Assembly: GCA_916613615.1 (NCBI GenBank)
Contig: OU744725.1
Location: 54,499,075-54,563,074 of the forward strand
Origin: Steromphala cineraria
Taxonomy: Eukaryota > Mollusca > Gastropoda > Trochida > Trochidae
Reading direction: 5' to 3'
Length of the DNA: 64,000 nt
Part shown: positions 34,943 through 47,651 of the stretch, piece after piece
Position numbering within the stretch: the stretch's first letter is position 1
Layout of the letters: every line of letters begins with the position of its first letter
Notes under the pieces: generated by a model
Seen by the model: the letters and a program-made list of their open reading frames with translations, nothing else
What the model was told of the DNA's origin: nothing
Database searches by the model: none
Made by a program: the position numbers and the translations under genes

Positions 34943-36342
34943 ATCATATATAAATGAAAAACTGTGAATGTGCAGCATGTAATGCACTTTGATGGTGAAC
35001 AATCAATTACAACGTGAGTTGTTTTATTAATACATTTCACCACAGGATATGTAGAAGAACTCATTCAAGATGTGAATTGGAATCGTGAAGTATGAATTCT
35101 ACCTTACCATAAAACATATACATATTGAATAAACATTTACAATTTCGACTTTAACATGAATCAAATGATTTTTTTAAAAATTAACAAGAGCACAAATGAA
35201 TGTTGATAAAACATTTCCTTCTTTTAATTAACAGTGGTATAAACTAATATTGACAAAGCATTTCTGATTTCAATTCGTCACGACACATGCATATTTCATT
35301 AAAGTCACATAGCGATTTAATATGAAATTACTCCATTTAATACGAACAGGTTAGCAAGAATTAAAACCATTCATATATGATCATAAGCCAAAGTAAATTA
35401 AGAAAACCTATTTTTATCCAAACGTCTATTAATAAACTCAAGCTATTCTTACTTGGAGAGTTGTTAGAGAAACATAAACTGCACATGAATGTTGACACCT
35501 ACGCCTACAGCCATTTACATTATTGTACATTCCGATTACACAACACAATTAGACCTACATGGCCTTGATCATAGTTACTGATTACATGATCTTGTACATA
35601 ACTGACAGCAACGAATAGCCCAAATCACATTGCAAATATAAACTCTTGCAAAGTATCAAATACACGATTTTAACTTTTACTTCAACCACAATGTTAATAA
35701 ATTAAGATCGACATTTCCCTATTTGTTACTATACGTATGACCTCATATATATCAACCTATTGATCTAAATATATCTAGCTTGATCCAACCTGTGCCTATG
35801 AAGCTATCATCAAAATATTCATATTCATAAATATTCAAATATATCTTCTTTCTTGAGCACTATCTTAAACTTTTACAAGGATAAATGACAAAAAAACCAA
35901 CCCCACCAGTTTTCATATTTTTCTTTTATAAAGTTTGTAGTGAGGATATATACATTCTTCATTACATGTACTTCCTGGTACGAGGAGTAAAGAAAGTCAT
36001 ATATGTCCCATGACACTCACCGTCTGAATCTAGTCCATGTTTACATACATATTCATGTACGTAATATATATAACCGCGATGACCCAGCCAACAGTTAATG
36101 TCCCATTCGTCTCCAGTAAATCACATACAGGAGTCAGTATCTCGGTATCTGTATACCCTCTCCAGCTTTACATAGAGATGTCTGGGTGGTCAACTATCTG
36201 CCCGGGGGTAGTGTCGACTGGAAATACAGGTACATCAAGGGTGCAGCAACAACTTTATTAGTTATCAATTAAACACTGAAATGAAAAGTTATCAATTAAA
36301 CAATGAAATGAAAATTTCCACAATAAACCACAAACTTTTAAA
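34943..36342. other. Interval without a recognised feature
   Basis: AT-rich. Short frames at 34876-35064, 35377-35568 and 36037-36261 have no recognisable content. Confidence 0.45.
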
Positions 36343-36521
36343 TATAAATATGGGAATGAGATTTCTTCGTTAAACTTTAACAAGCCCTTTATTCTCATAA
36401 GTTTTTGTCACATTTTATGGTCTGATTCACAATATGAATATGAGAATGAGATTTCTTCGTTTAACTTTAACAAACCCTTTATTCTCATAAGCTTTTGTCT
36501 CATTTTATGGTCTGATTGACA
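36343..36521. repeat. Two-copy direct repeat, 90-bp period
   Basis: Two adjacent copies contain GAATGAGATTTCTTCGTT, CCCTTTATTCTCATAAG and CATTTTATGGTCTGATT, and differ at only a few positions. Confidence 0.85.
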
Positions 36522-37515
36522 GACAACTTTACCTTTATATATTAACTGAGTGTAGATCAATTGGTATGAATTTATACATGTACATAGTTATGTACAATTA
36601 CATAAAATCACCTGTATCCACCATGTGTGTGTATGATAATCCTACAGCCACGTACACGAGGTAATACATACATCTGTTACACAGGAATGAACATAGCTAA
36701 CCATGGCGTCTTTACTACCGAAACTAAAATACAAACCAACACTTACATGTAGAATATTTTCTCCAATACACACCTAGACCGGTTACGATAACGCAATACC
36801 TACATACATCTATATTACGTGTACCAACATCTATATAAGACACACCTGAGCGTTTCTCACCTGCCGTCACGGAGGGCTGGAGCTGTTTGGGTTGTATGAC
36901 CTACTTATAAACTTTTTCTCTCCTCCGTTTGGCCCATTGTATTTCTGCTACACGCTCACGGCTTTCAAAAGTAATCTTAGCTTTCATACCTATTTATATA
37001 TACAAAACACACAATGCATAAAGCTCACGGTGCACCGATGACCTCCATACCCTAGGCTTTCAAAAGGCATAAGGATGAAGTATACCTTGCTTGTACATAT
37101 TGGTAAATGAAACTAAGGGCATTGCCTCTGTAGCTCATTAAGCTTCATACGATATATAACGAGGGCTCATGTATGACTTATGTGGGATCACCAAATCTAT
37201 TAATCGTGGTCCTTATTTCCTATCAGTTTCTGACATCGCTTAAACTGGTAACTGTACATTCGCCTATAAAGACTACTAGTATTGTAAGGCCCTATGGTGA
37301 GGCTAACTTTACAAAGATTTACTATCTTATTCTGACGGACGACCCCTTATGTTTCCTAGTTCCATTATATCCCTACAGAGATAGCCAATGCCTTTAGAGA
37401 AAACTTCTATGACTTGAACCATCTATGTAGGGATAGAATGATGCCACTTCAATCTTATTAGAATATGATCTATCTGCTACATGACTATAATCTGTGTAAC
37501 GTAGTGAAGAAATTA
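36522..37515. other. Interval without a recognised feature
   Basis: No supported gene or element. The 74-codon frame at 37173-37397 (plus) lacks motifs. Confidence 0.4.
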
Positions 37516-38077
37516 AACTCATGGGCAAAAGAAACGCTGGGTATTTTCAAACGAAGGATAAACACATTATGTATGCCATGTAAATTCGATTTTGAATGTG
37601 TTTGATCAAAAAAGTATTTGGAGAATTATTGTTCATAATTTTAACCATGATGGCATGGAGCGTTTTGTACTGTGGTTGTCTAAACACTGTTGGGGTGATA
37701 ACATTGCTGTTTTCAGGTACTTTTTTGTTAATAATTATTTTGAAATTAAGTTTGAATTTCGGAAATGTATATCAGAAGTTTATTTGAGATACTGTTAATG
37801 AAAAACATCCACTTTGACTTCTATAAATATGCAAAAATGACCAATTTGTATCTCCAATCTCGCTTATTTAAGGAGATAGCAAATTGATGATTTTTTTACA
37901 CGCGTTTTCTAAGGCGCCATGCAAAAACATCAACACAAAATGATTCAAACAAGGCATACATAGTTGAGTTGACTTCTAAGGAAACTTTGCCACTCTGCTT
38001 CATTCACATTTATCTTACATGGAATAAAATATCCTGACATTTATGTTACCAGCGTTTCTTTTGCCCGTGAGTTTATA
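37516..38077. mobile_element. Family G miniature inverted-repeat element
   Basis: A ~560-bp segment bounded by ~27-bp inverted repeats: AAACTCATGGGCAAAAGAAA at 37516 and the inverse of AAACTCACGGGCAAAAGAAA ending at 38077. A lone similar end (AGGGGCAAAAGAAACG) lies near 47039-47054. The two overlapping plus-strand frames at 37592-37798 do not resemble a transposase. No clear target-site duplication was found. Confidence 0.65.
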
Positions 38078-40394
38078 ATTTAATGATTTAAATGTATTAA
38101 TGAACTTCAATCAATAATTAATTGTTACCAATAATAAATATTAAGTAGATATTGTATATTTGTGTGAATAAGTGTATTTATTTGTTCATAGCCATAATTG
38201 AAAATTAATCTTGTAGCCTGTCCTACATATAGTCCATCTAAAATAAATAATGCTGTCTTTGAGGTTTGAAACAAAAAATCATTTCTTTAATTTGAATTTC
38301 TATCTATCTCTTTATTAAATGAAAACCTAAAAATGATTTTGCCTGTTGTTTTTCCAGAAGTTAATTTCCATTTCACTAACTTTAAGTGAATAAAAAGGCT
38401 ACAAAATTTCAAAATTTCAAAACATAAGTAGGTTTAAAGCCTTACCATTGTATATGCTCTATTTTACACTTTCTGTACTAAAGGATGGTCCGATCATGGT
38501 CTGAATAACCATTATTTCATAGAAAAAATATTAACTTGTAGTCAATCATTTATTTTACGAAACGTGGTACTGTTGCTTTAAGTTTCCATGACTAAAATTA
38601 TCTAATTATTATATATATATCTAAAAAGTTTGAATGCTATACATCATTTTACGTCAAATATATAATGTTATGTTTTCCATCTTTTGTTTTTTGACATTTT
38701 AAAAATGATCTGGAAAATGAGTTATTAACATGCATTGTGTTAAAGTTATATCTCGAAATCTTTTCAAAGTCACATTTGTTATAGAAGCCCATAAACCTCT
38801 GTTATGAGCTGTTATTAAACGCAATCGTGAAAAAATATATATCCTATACAAATACTCATGCATCTCGTCTCCTTTAATAGATACATGTATATTGCACATA
38901 ATAGAATAAAATAAGTGTTAATGTAACACTAATTTATTGTTTTGACAATCCAAAACGGTTGTCGAAAGTTTATATTGTTCAGTTATTGCCTTGAATGTCA
39001 AAAGCAGAGTTGCTATGGAAACGCACATGCAAAAGCATCTTCCAGGAAATCCAACTCAATCTAGAGAAGTTGGAAAGTCTTGTCGCTTCAGCTTAACAAA
39101 AATTCTTCGGGACGCCTTTTAAAAAATTTCAAATCAAATTTTGAAATAGTCGAATAGTTCATAATATATTTTTTAGAGACAATATGGTAGTCTGTCATTT
39201 CTAAAAGAATAAAGATAAAAAATACCCCTCCCAAAACTATTCATATACTTTTTAGAAGGCTGTCAAGATTTCACGACACACATGAACTGTTTTAGAGTAT
39301 TTGTTAACCTTTGACCTTCGACCTGTTTCTGAAGGGAGACTCGAACCAGTTTGTACAAAACCTGCATACAACATCTCTATTTAGGTGAACGTTCACTGCA
39401 TTGCTGTTCAAAGATTGCGCAGTTTTCGTATAGCTCAGGTTAGTACTTAGATAAGATTTAGAATGGTGAAATGTGCTTATTTTATTTTTATCGAACATGT
39501 TGCTAAAATTTGATTGACAAGTTTCACTGGGTGTAATGTGTACGCGAGGACGTTCGCTGTTACTGATTTGTCACGTGACTTTTAATGCGAGAAGCGACCA
39601 TTCAAGCACATTTGTTTGTCAATTTTATGCGATTACGAACATTTTATGAATAAATATCAACTTTTAACTATCGATTACTTCATAAACAGTTATCTATGCA
39701 CGAATCTATGAAAGCAAATAGAAGATGAATTTAACTGATTTTTTGCAAACTAACAAATTGGTAACTGCCTGTCAATAAATGCCGTCGAAATTTCGCCGAT
39801 CTCTATACATTTTGCCTACATTAATAGTATATATACTGTCCACTTTATCAAATAATTGTATGATGTATAATTGCTTTTATCATAATTGCAAATAATGGCG
39901 AAATTTCAAGGTATGGCACTGTGTGAATGTTAATAGGCTGCTGCCAAAGTTTTATCGTGTATTTTTATTGCTCAAATTTCCGGTGTACGGAATGTTACCG
40001 ATCATGTTTATACGGGATACGGATTGTGCTGATCGAGGGTACGGATTGTGACTGAATGAATTTGCTTTATTTTCCTTAATAAATCCAAACAAATTGGTTT
40101 TGAAAAAAAACTTTACTATTAAATTGTCTATTCAATGATAGTCTATCATTTTAAACACGGGCAATCCGTTTAACAGCAACAAAAACACCGTTTCATCTAT
40201 AACTTTATAAATTTGTATATATCCACAGAAAGCGTGGATGTTGCACTGCCTCAGGGAGCCGAAAGAAGCTTCTACGATATTAATGACCCTCTGCATTCAT
40301 CAGCTCCTTAAACATACATAGGCAACTATTGATATTAGTAATAATCATTCAGATCATCAGACAAACAGGAAGACAGGGTCGTCAATCCAATCCC
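38078..40394. other. Interval without a recognised feature
   Basis: Strongly AT-rich. A box-B-like GGTTCGAGTC occurs on the minus strand near 39330-39345 without a tRNA fold. No gene was supported. Confidence 0.45.
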
Positions 40395-40587
40395 CATCTT
40401 CCTACGCAGAGCCTAAAAGGCCAGTTTCCAAACTGTCATTTTATGCCTTGCTGCAGAAACTTTACTTTTCTGTGCTGCTATAGTGCCCCTAGAGAGTAGA
40501 GAGCAAGCACAGAAAACTCAAGGCTATGCAGCAAGGCATAAAATGACAGTTTGGAAACTGGCCTTTTAGGCTCTGCTTAGGAAGATG
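40395..40587. mobile_element. Family D foldback element, Mutator-like, upstream of sulfotransferase
   Basis: A 193-bp near-perfect foldback. Its arms of ~70 bp start CATCTTCCTACGCAGAGCC and include CCAGTTTCCAAACTGTCAT. Perfect 9-bp duplications TCCAATCCC lie at 40386-40394 and 40588-40596. Confidence 0.93.
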
Positions 40588-42056
40588 TCCAATCCCATGC
40601 ATATATCTTGTTCAACAAGTTTGTAGTAGTTTGTAATTTAAGGTATTTTTTTATATCAAATTAATACTTTCAATGTTAAATTTGATTTTGGATATCAAAT
40701 GTTTCCAGAAAGCCACTCCAAATATTTATACATATCGTAATCATAATCATAAGAAAATATGACATATTTTTGTTTGAAATAAAAAAAAATGTTCTGTTCA
40801 TTCAAATAACAAATTTTTTTCAATATGGAACATTTTTTATGATTTTCCAGTTTTTAAAAGAAAATAGTTGAGAAAAAAACAAACCCACATGCATTGATTT
40901 TTTTTTAGTTTCAATTATATTTAACAAATGCCTCATATTAGTTTATCATGGAAATATATAATTAACACAACTAAAACATATAAATCATCATTGTACCAGA
41001 AATTACTGGATAAATATAAATTCTGTTCAGTCACATTTATTTCCAAATGGATATTTCCATGTTATGTTACACATAAAACTATTCTTAAAGGATGGAACAT
41101 TCTCTTCCAATAAACATTAATATATGAATTTATGAAAATTGAAACTAAAACAATTACTTCCTTCATTGTTTGCATGGGCTTCAAGGTAAGTAAATCGTAG
41201 GTCTAAATGTTAGTTTTAGAGAGTGATGCCAGATCACTATTTTAAAATTGGACAACACAATTTAAATTCGATAAATCATATTTACAACGTATATTGTCGT
41301 AGACTGATGTAAATGGGGCTATAGTCTATATGCCATTTATCAAGAAATACATGCGGCGAAAACAAACCAAAGGCAACGATACTGCAAATACGGAGAGCCA
41401 CGTTTCGAAAGACGGACAGAATGACATTTTTTTCAAGGCTAAATATTGAAACATTCTCACACATGCAAAAGGAAGTTTAATACAAAGAAGGTAAATGAAA
41501 GATTCCATACACAAACATATGATAACATATAAGGAAAAAAGACACAACGACTAACTCACCAGAGTCAAACGGTGAAGACCACAGGTTTTCCGAGTATGAC
41601 ATTGTCAATATGTCGGATAATCGTTTCCATAAAATTTGCCAAAATAATCATATAGCTTTTCCTCCACTAAGAATATCCTTTCATACAGCAGATTTTAAAA
41701 TGTAATCACTAAAACTTTGTTTGATGGGCCAATATCGACAAGAACATGATCACTGAAATAAAACATGGTGTTGTTTACGTTAGTTATGGCGGCTACGTCA
41801 CTCTTGTTTTCCACAGTTGACCTCACATCCAGTAAAATCTACGGAACAACACGATCTAGGCAGGAAGCGTATTATTATTTTTAAAATCGCAAGTAATCAT
41901 TCTTATGATTAGTTTAAAATTATAATGATCTCACGTAAATTCATAATATGAACTATATATTATGAAAACATGATCATAAATGTACAGTTTGGCCTGGATA
42001 AATTAGTCTAAATTATCCGGGAGTTACGCTTTAATACCATTTTTGTTTCATTGCAG
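40588..42056. other. Upstream flank or 5' intron of the sulfotransferase gene
   Basis: AT-rich. A splice acceptor at 42055-42056 implies a noncoding 5' exon somewhere upstream, and I could not identify it. No other feature is supported. Confidence 0.45.
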
Positions 42057-42073
42057 GTTGAAAATCTGTCAAG

Positions 42074-43378
42074 ATGACTTCGCTCTTCTCCAAAATCACT
42101 TCGATTCTGTTCTTGATCTTCATGACTTTTATAAAACTCGTATATCAACTGTTTCAGCGAATCGTGTGGTATGTCAATGGAGTCCAAGCATCACGTGATA
42201 AAGCAGCTTCCGGTGCCTGCTACGATCGGTCTGTGCACGTGCAAAAGGTTTTATGGGGCAAGAAACTTAATCACATCATGAAAAGCGACTCCAGTGAATT
42301 CATTACTTCCCACGTTGAGTTTGCTCACCCGAACATCCTCCTGGATCCAAATATATCCTTATATGGGCTAAACCAGAAAGAAGCTACTTTCCTAAAGACA
42401 AAAAACGGCGTTGATATATTTAGCTCTGATACGCATCCTTTCATGAAATGGGCCCAATCAGACAATGCCGAAATTGTTTACACTATTCCAACTTGGGCCT
42501 TCCATAGGTTTGCTCAGGAGGTTGGTGATCCCCAACTACCCGTGATATGGATATCAAGCATCGGGCGATGCGGGTCCACCCTACTGGGGCAGGTCTTTGA
42601 GAAAATCCCGGGTACTGTTTCTCTTGGGGAGCCAGATGCCATTACTGCCTTGACCTTTTTGAATAAAGGCGAGAAAATATCTAAACAGGAAGCACGTGAC
42701 CTCCTGAAAAGCGTCATTCGAATTCAATGCAGGTCTCTCCCCGGAGCTCAGAGAATTGTTCTCAAGGTCGCGAACTTCACATTCGCAGAGGTCAAGGAAA
42801 TTTATGAAATGTTCCCTGAAATCCAACATGTCTTTCTCTACCGTAAACTCCAAACATATGCAAAATCAGCTAAAGCTTTGCTGGACTCTGAACCAACTGG
42901 AAACATCACGAAGAAAATCATGGACTTCTCTTCTTTCATGCAGAAGGGACTTTACAAAGATAGCGTGCGCATTGATCGCGATAACCACTTTCTGGAAGAT
43001 CTTGCCCAAACTCTTAACTTTGTTGGGCTGTGGGTTATACTCGCTGCATCTATCATTCAACGCTACAAGGAGTTCGTTGAGGAAGGCATTCCAATCTTTG
43101 CCATACTTTATGATGACCTGACAGCTCATAAAGCAGAAATTGTCACAGAAATGCTACGAAGGCTGAACATCCCTCAGAAATACGTTTCCATCGGCCTGAC
43201 CGCTTTTGAAAAGGATTCCCAACGGGGGTCGATCCTCAGCGGGCGGAAACACCGAAGAGAGTTGTCAGCTCGGAATTTGGCGGAAACTAACGAAGTCCTC
43301 CGAAAATACGGCTTTCCGTCGTGTGAGTCCGTCATTGAGGTCCCGAATAGGATTTTACCTTCAGACTGTCACAATTGA
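42074..43378 (+). CDS. Sulfotransferase family protein, type II membrane
   Basis: 434 residues in one coding exon. It probably transfers sulfate from PAPS to a carbohydrate or lipid acceptor in the Golgi; the acceptor is unknown. Residues 9-34 are hydrophobic and would form an N-terminal signal anchor. The PAPS 5'-phosphosulfate loop is SSIGRCGSTLL (161-171), of the carbohydrate-sulfotransferase RxGST type. A 3'-phosphate-binding strand and helix lie at HVFLYRKLQTYAKS (252-265), with candidate Arg257 and Ser265. A TTTCATTGCAG acceptor just upstream (exon from 42057) shows the coding exon follows a noncoding one. The start codon is the first ATG of this exon. Length and motif order are normal for the family, with no frameshift. 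The gene lies between two D elements (40395-40587 and 43623-43815). Confidence 0.9.
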   Translation: MTSLFSKITSILFLIFMTFIKLVYQLFQRIVWYVNGVQASRDKAASGACYDRSVHVQKVLWGKKLNHIMKSDSSEFITSHVEFAHPNILLDPNISLYGLNQKEATFLKTKNGVDIFSSDTHPFMKWAQSDNAEIVYTIPTWAFHRFAQEVGDPQLPVIWISSIGRCGSTLLGQVFEKIPGTVSLGEPDAITALTFLNKGEKISKQEARDLLKSVIRIQCRSLPGAQRIVLKVANFTFAEVKEIYEMFPEIQHVFLYRKLQTYAKSAKALLDSEPTGNITKKIMDFSSFMQKGLYKDSVRIDRDNHFLEDLAQTLNFVGLWVILAASIIQRYKEFVEEGIPIFAILYDDLTAHKAEIVTEMLRRLNIPQKYVSIGLTAFEKDSQRGSILSGRKHRRELSARNLAETNEVLRKYGFPSCESVIEVPNRILPSDCHN

Positions 43379-43501
43379 CTTTTATTGACTGGGATTTAGG
43401 CTTGCGGTTTACAAACCTCACAGACATTGCACGCATAATTGATAAAATATCAAATTTCAAAAACTCATTTAGTAAAGGGACACAACTCTACATGTCTTTG
43501 C

Positions 43502-43507
43502 AATAAA
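43502..43507 (+). promoter_or_regulatory. Poly(A) signal AATAAA of the sulfotransferase gene
   Basis: An AATAAA hexamer 124 bp after the stop codon. It is the first canonical signal downstream on this strand. Confidence 0.65.
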
Positions 43508-43622
43508 ACCTTAATTGCACACCAGAACAAAATCAGACGTCATGTGCACTGCAGCATGCGCAAAGAAATGATTGTGATGTATTGAGCAAACTTGTGATAA
43601 TGAATGTGAGTCGAATGTAGAC

Positions 43623-43815
43623 CATCTTCCTTCGCATAGCCTAAAGTGCCATTTTCCAAACTGTCATTTATCCCTTGCTGCAGACCCTTTACTTTTCTGT
43701 GCTTCTATGGTGCCCCTATAGGCAAGAGAGCAAGCACAGAAAACTCAAGGGTCGGGAGCAAGGCATAAAACTGACAGTTCGGAAAATGGCGTTTTAGGCT
43801 ATGCGTAGGAAGGTG
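43623..43815. mobile_element. Family D foldback element, downstream of sulfotransferase
   Basis: 193 bp, the same length as its sister at 40395. Inverted arms start CATCTTCCTTCGCATAGCC and include TTTCCAAACTGTCAT. Perfect 9-bp duplications AATGTAGAC lie at 43614-43622 and 43816-43824. Its arms are more diverged from each other than in the upstream copy. Confidence 0.93.
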
Positions 43816-43824
43816 AATGTAGAC

Positions 43825-44224
43825 AAGAATAAAAATGATAAGATTTTTTATGTTTTCGAGCCAGCGAGACGAGGACAAAGTGTAACGAAAACAATTCCAT
43901 AAAGTCATTTTGTAAATACAAATATTTTTATTGTGAAATTGTAATTGGTAAATTGATAAATATTGGTAAAATTGTGGACTATGGACCAACAGGAAAAATA
44001 CTACCCCTATATCCCTATAAGTATTTATTAAGCATATCCCCAATTTCTATTTAACACGTAAGATATGGAACCACTAGGAAAATAGTCACCAATGGCCGAA
44101 TGTTCTCTGCACTAAATCACCCCTGGATTTTTCATCAAGAAACGAAACGAAACGAAATACAAGCCTTTGATTTGAATATAGAATAAGCCATTGAGTAAAT
44201 AATTCCTGACAGTTCAAAGGTTTG
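43825..44224. other. Interval without a recognised feature
   Basis: AT-rich with a CGAAACGAAA micro-repeat near 44143-44158. Nothing else was recognised. Confidence 0.4.
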
Positions 44225-44650
44225 TAAAAGAGCCACTCCGTGATTTTCATCATATATACTGTTTTGTTTTGAAAGGAACGAAAATAGCATAATTCATTTT
44301 ATAAATTCATAATTCAAAATTATTTTAATGTTAATCTTAAAACAGTCAAATATATTCGTCGGTGAGAAATTCACACGTCAAATTTACATGAATATTAATT
44401 ACATAAAATATCAAACATCATCAACCAATAATGGTAATTCTGAATGCTTTTGATAAGTTTAAAAAATGCGTTTAACTGATTGACGCGCGTCAATGTCCGG
44501 TTTTCGATCATCATAGCTTAGTCAATACTTCCTGTCGTCCATATACGATGTTGATTAGGTTTAAAAGGATACTTTCCTGCAAAAGTTCATATTTCTGATC
44601 AGATGGTTCAGTTGTTGAAATTTTGAAAATATGACGTTGAGTGGCTCTTT
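44225..44650. mobile_element. Family F miniature element
   Basis: Bounded by inverted AAAGAGCCACTC ends (left at 44226, right GAGTGGCTCTTT at 44639-44650). The internal block with CGCGTCAATGTCCGGTTTTC is shared, in inverse, with 62151-62639. A family A element begins immediately at its right end. Confidence 0.7.
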
Positions 44651-45004
44651 AAAGGGGCAGTAGCACGTTTTTAGGGGAAATATAAGGTGATGTCAGGAAA
44701 ATGAAAATTAATGTTTCAAATTGAAAGACAATGTATTTAAACTAAATGGAGCAGTAATAATTCAAATATATAATGTAAAGTTTAGCAATGTGATTCATTT
44801 TTCTTACACAAATGAATTAAAGGTGTTCACATAAAATGGCCGCCAATGGATTTTAGGTGAATCTTCATAGTTTGTCCTCCGACTATGGATAAACGGTTTG
44901 CGTTAAGAGATTTTTGACACTATCAAAATAATACATTTAGCATTAACGTTCAATTATCATCGAAAATTTTTAAATACATAATTATGAAAAAAAACGTGCT
45001 ACTG
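44649..45004. mobile_element. Family A miniature element, right end eroded
   Basis: Starts TTAAAGGGGCAGTAGCACG inside the end of a family F element. It runs to AACGTGCTACTG, where the expected CCCCTTTAA is missing. Confidence 0.85.
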
Positions 45005-46846
45005 AACACCATTGTTTGCGGTGGCGGTTTGTAACTATTGTTCATTGTATTCACACTTTTCCTGCTTTGTTGGGGAAGAAGAAGAAATAGTAGAAGAAGA
45101 AGTTTATTCAGTATTAGGCCTCATGGCCAAGAGTACAATCATTTAAATAATAGTTTGCGGATGGACAGAATAACAGTGTTAAAACAAAGTTTGTCTACAC
45201 AGGCAGATTGCGTTTAAGAAATATTTCAACTGATTTTAATAAATGTACATGTGTTGTTTGAATTTTAATTCGGATGGGAAAGTTTGATAATAACTGGGTA
45301 TATACAATTGTCTGTGAACAGAATAGAAAGGACACACAAGTAGAAAATGAAATTAATCTTGTTTAACATTACAATCATATTTGTCATTATAAGAGTTTAT
45401 TCGTTATCAATATTATATCTTTGTTGTTGATATATGAATTTCTTGACAATCAATAAAAATGTATGAATATTAAGTATGTAGTTACAAGATGATGATCAAA
45501 GAGCTTTTCATACCCAAATTACTTCGTGACCAGATTTTAAAAGATATTTTTAAAAATCGGACTACAAAGCCCGCAAATAAAAATATTATTCAAGCCGTCT
45601 TGCACATATGAAGACAAAAGTAAAACGATTTTGATACTTCCAAAATAAAAAAAATTAGGATATCAGATTTCTAATTCATTTATTAGTTTTTTTAAATTTA
45701 GTTTTTTAATTTACAACGTAGCGTTATCATGTACAGCATTACAAAATCGCAAAATAGTTTCTTAAAAAGAAGCTTATATCGTACGACACTAAAACATATT
45801 CACTGATCGAAACCGGACAGGACGGTAAATCAAAATAGAGTAGACGTATTCCATTGTATTAAACTTCGCTCAAGTTGATTTAACATTTAAGTTTAATTGA
45901 TCATCTCCTAACCTATGGGGATCTCCAGAAAATTATATCTGCTACTTTTAACAGGATTTACTGTACAACACTCCCGCGCCTTCGGAAAGTTTCAAGAAGG
46001 CATTGCGACTCGGACGCCTTCTCGCACTCGGCGAATGAACTCCATTTTGGGCTTCCCGGAAAGAATTTGTCTATCATCATGCATATCTATATCCCATGGC
46101 CATACAAAAAATATATCATAACTCTTTGTAGTGTATATAAAAAACACATTCTTCACAAATACAAAGTATTTTGACTCAACTTCCTGCTTATTTCTATGAC
46201 GCCATATTGAATGGCGACGAAGTGTATTCCCTTCGTGACGTCACAAGGTCAGAAGTCAAGTTTTGTTTACTTTTTTATAGGTCATGAAGTTTAGAAGCCG
46301 CCTGCTCATTATTTGAATGAGTTAAACATTATTTCGTTGGTTCATTTATCACTTTATACCTCCAATAACATATTCAATTCTCCAAATAGGCCTTATTTCC
46401 TATTCCCTTTAATAAAATGACACCGTTTTTCAAAAACGTGTCTTTAGCAGAAGCATCTCCGTATGGTAAGGGTACGATTGATGGGTGTCACAAGTACGAA
46501 ATGATAATTTCTTATCACAAATATGTTATTTAAGGAAAACAGTCTTCTTGACGGTCAAAGCCCTACGTATTCTTGTACATTTTGATCACGTTTAAGATAT
46601 CCAACTCTCAACATTTACCATATTTGGAAATCTCTTTGGTGGGGTGAGCACTCCTGGATTCGCCAATGTTTAGCAGACAATTCGACTTGACTTGTGAGAT
46701 TTTGGATGTGTACACCCATGTTGCACATAAAACTGTAGCTCGTTAGGAATTTCTTGGCATTTTTGGATGCAATCAATACAAGAACATTTTGGCATGTATC
46801 AAAGCAAAAACAAATTGTATTGAAGAAACTGTATGTATGTAAAGGA
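45005..46846. other. Interval without a recognised gene
   Basis: It includes an AAGAAG-rich stretch (45075-45105) and AT-rich DNA. The 68-codon frame at 45915-46121 starts with a hydrophobic run but has no homologue I recognise and no splice support. Confidence 0.4.
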
Positions 46847-46980
46847 TATTAATTTCTTCCGAGGTTTTGGTTGAAAATGTAAACATGACGGTGAGGGGAA
46901 GCCCGCGGGCGGGAGGCCCAAGTGTTTCTCTGGCCCCGAATGTTAACATTTTCATCCAAAACCGAGGGAGAGGTTAATAT
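46847..46980. repeat. Family K foldback with GC-rich loop
   Basis: Arms ATATTAATTTCTTCCGAGGT and its inverse near 46960-46980 pair over ~40 bp (TTTTGG(T/A)TGAAAATGT). The loop is GC-rich (GCCCGCGGGCGGGAGGCCC), which stands out against AT-rich flanks. No target-site duplication was found. Confidence 0.65.
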
Positions 46981-47651
46981 ATGTCATATAAAGTGAAGGA
47001 AAGGACGCCAAATTCGGTAAAAATATTGAAATACCCTCAGGGGCAAAAGAAACGATAGTATCATAACCTCCAAAATGACACATATATGACACCTGAGGTT
47101 TATATGTGTATTTAATTACTCCACATTGATATGTGTCAGCATCGATTCATGTTAAGAAAACACTTAATGTTTAAATTGTTTACTGGATGATCAAGACCAT
47201 ACAAAAACAACTGAAGTCATTGTACTGATAGGCTATAGAGGAATATGTTGCAATAAAGCTCACACAGTCAAATAAGTTTTTTACAGGAAGTAAAACTTTT
47301 AGTTTAACCAGCCACAAAGCAGGTTATTACTAAAACAGCCTGACAGTTCAATTCAGAATTGATCCGCTAGACTATCTTCAACCTTTAAAGTTAAGTCTTT
47401 GCGTCAGTTTTGCAAGGCAAATACTTGTGCATCTCTAGCAAATAACTAATCCCTTAATACATCTTTGCACTATTGTTTCCAACATTTTTCAGATTTTTGC
47501 CTGCATTCTTTCCCTTGATATTGAATTCAAACATCTTCGTTGATGTCCTTTGGCGCCAATCCGTACCACATGAGCATTTCCTCCTCCGGGAAATAATGTT
47601 GGAATTTAGCTTAACCACCATGAAGTACGGCTGTTATGTTTAATCCCACAC
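46981..47651. other. Interval without a recognised gene
   Basis: The only item is a lone family G-like end (GGGGCAAAAGAAACG, ~47040). Confidence 0.4.

Noticed and set aside
39300..39420. Possible tRNA or tRNA-derived SINE on the minus strand because of a GGTTCGAGTC box B
   Set aside because: No matching box A, anticodon stem or acceptor stem could be found at proper spacing.
42514..43388. Frames on other strands and frames within the sulfotransferase exon
   Set aside because: They overlap the sulfotransferase, whose P-loop and length identify it as the real product.
45915..46121. 68-codon frame with a signal-peptide-like start
   Set aside because: No homology recalled, no flanking splice logic, and no second exon in reach; similar frames are expected by chance.
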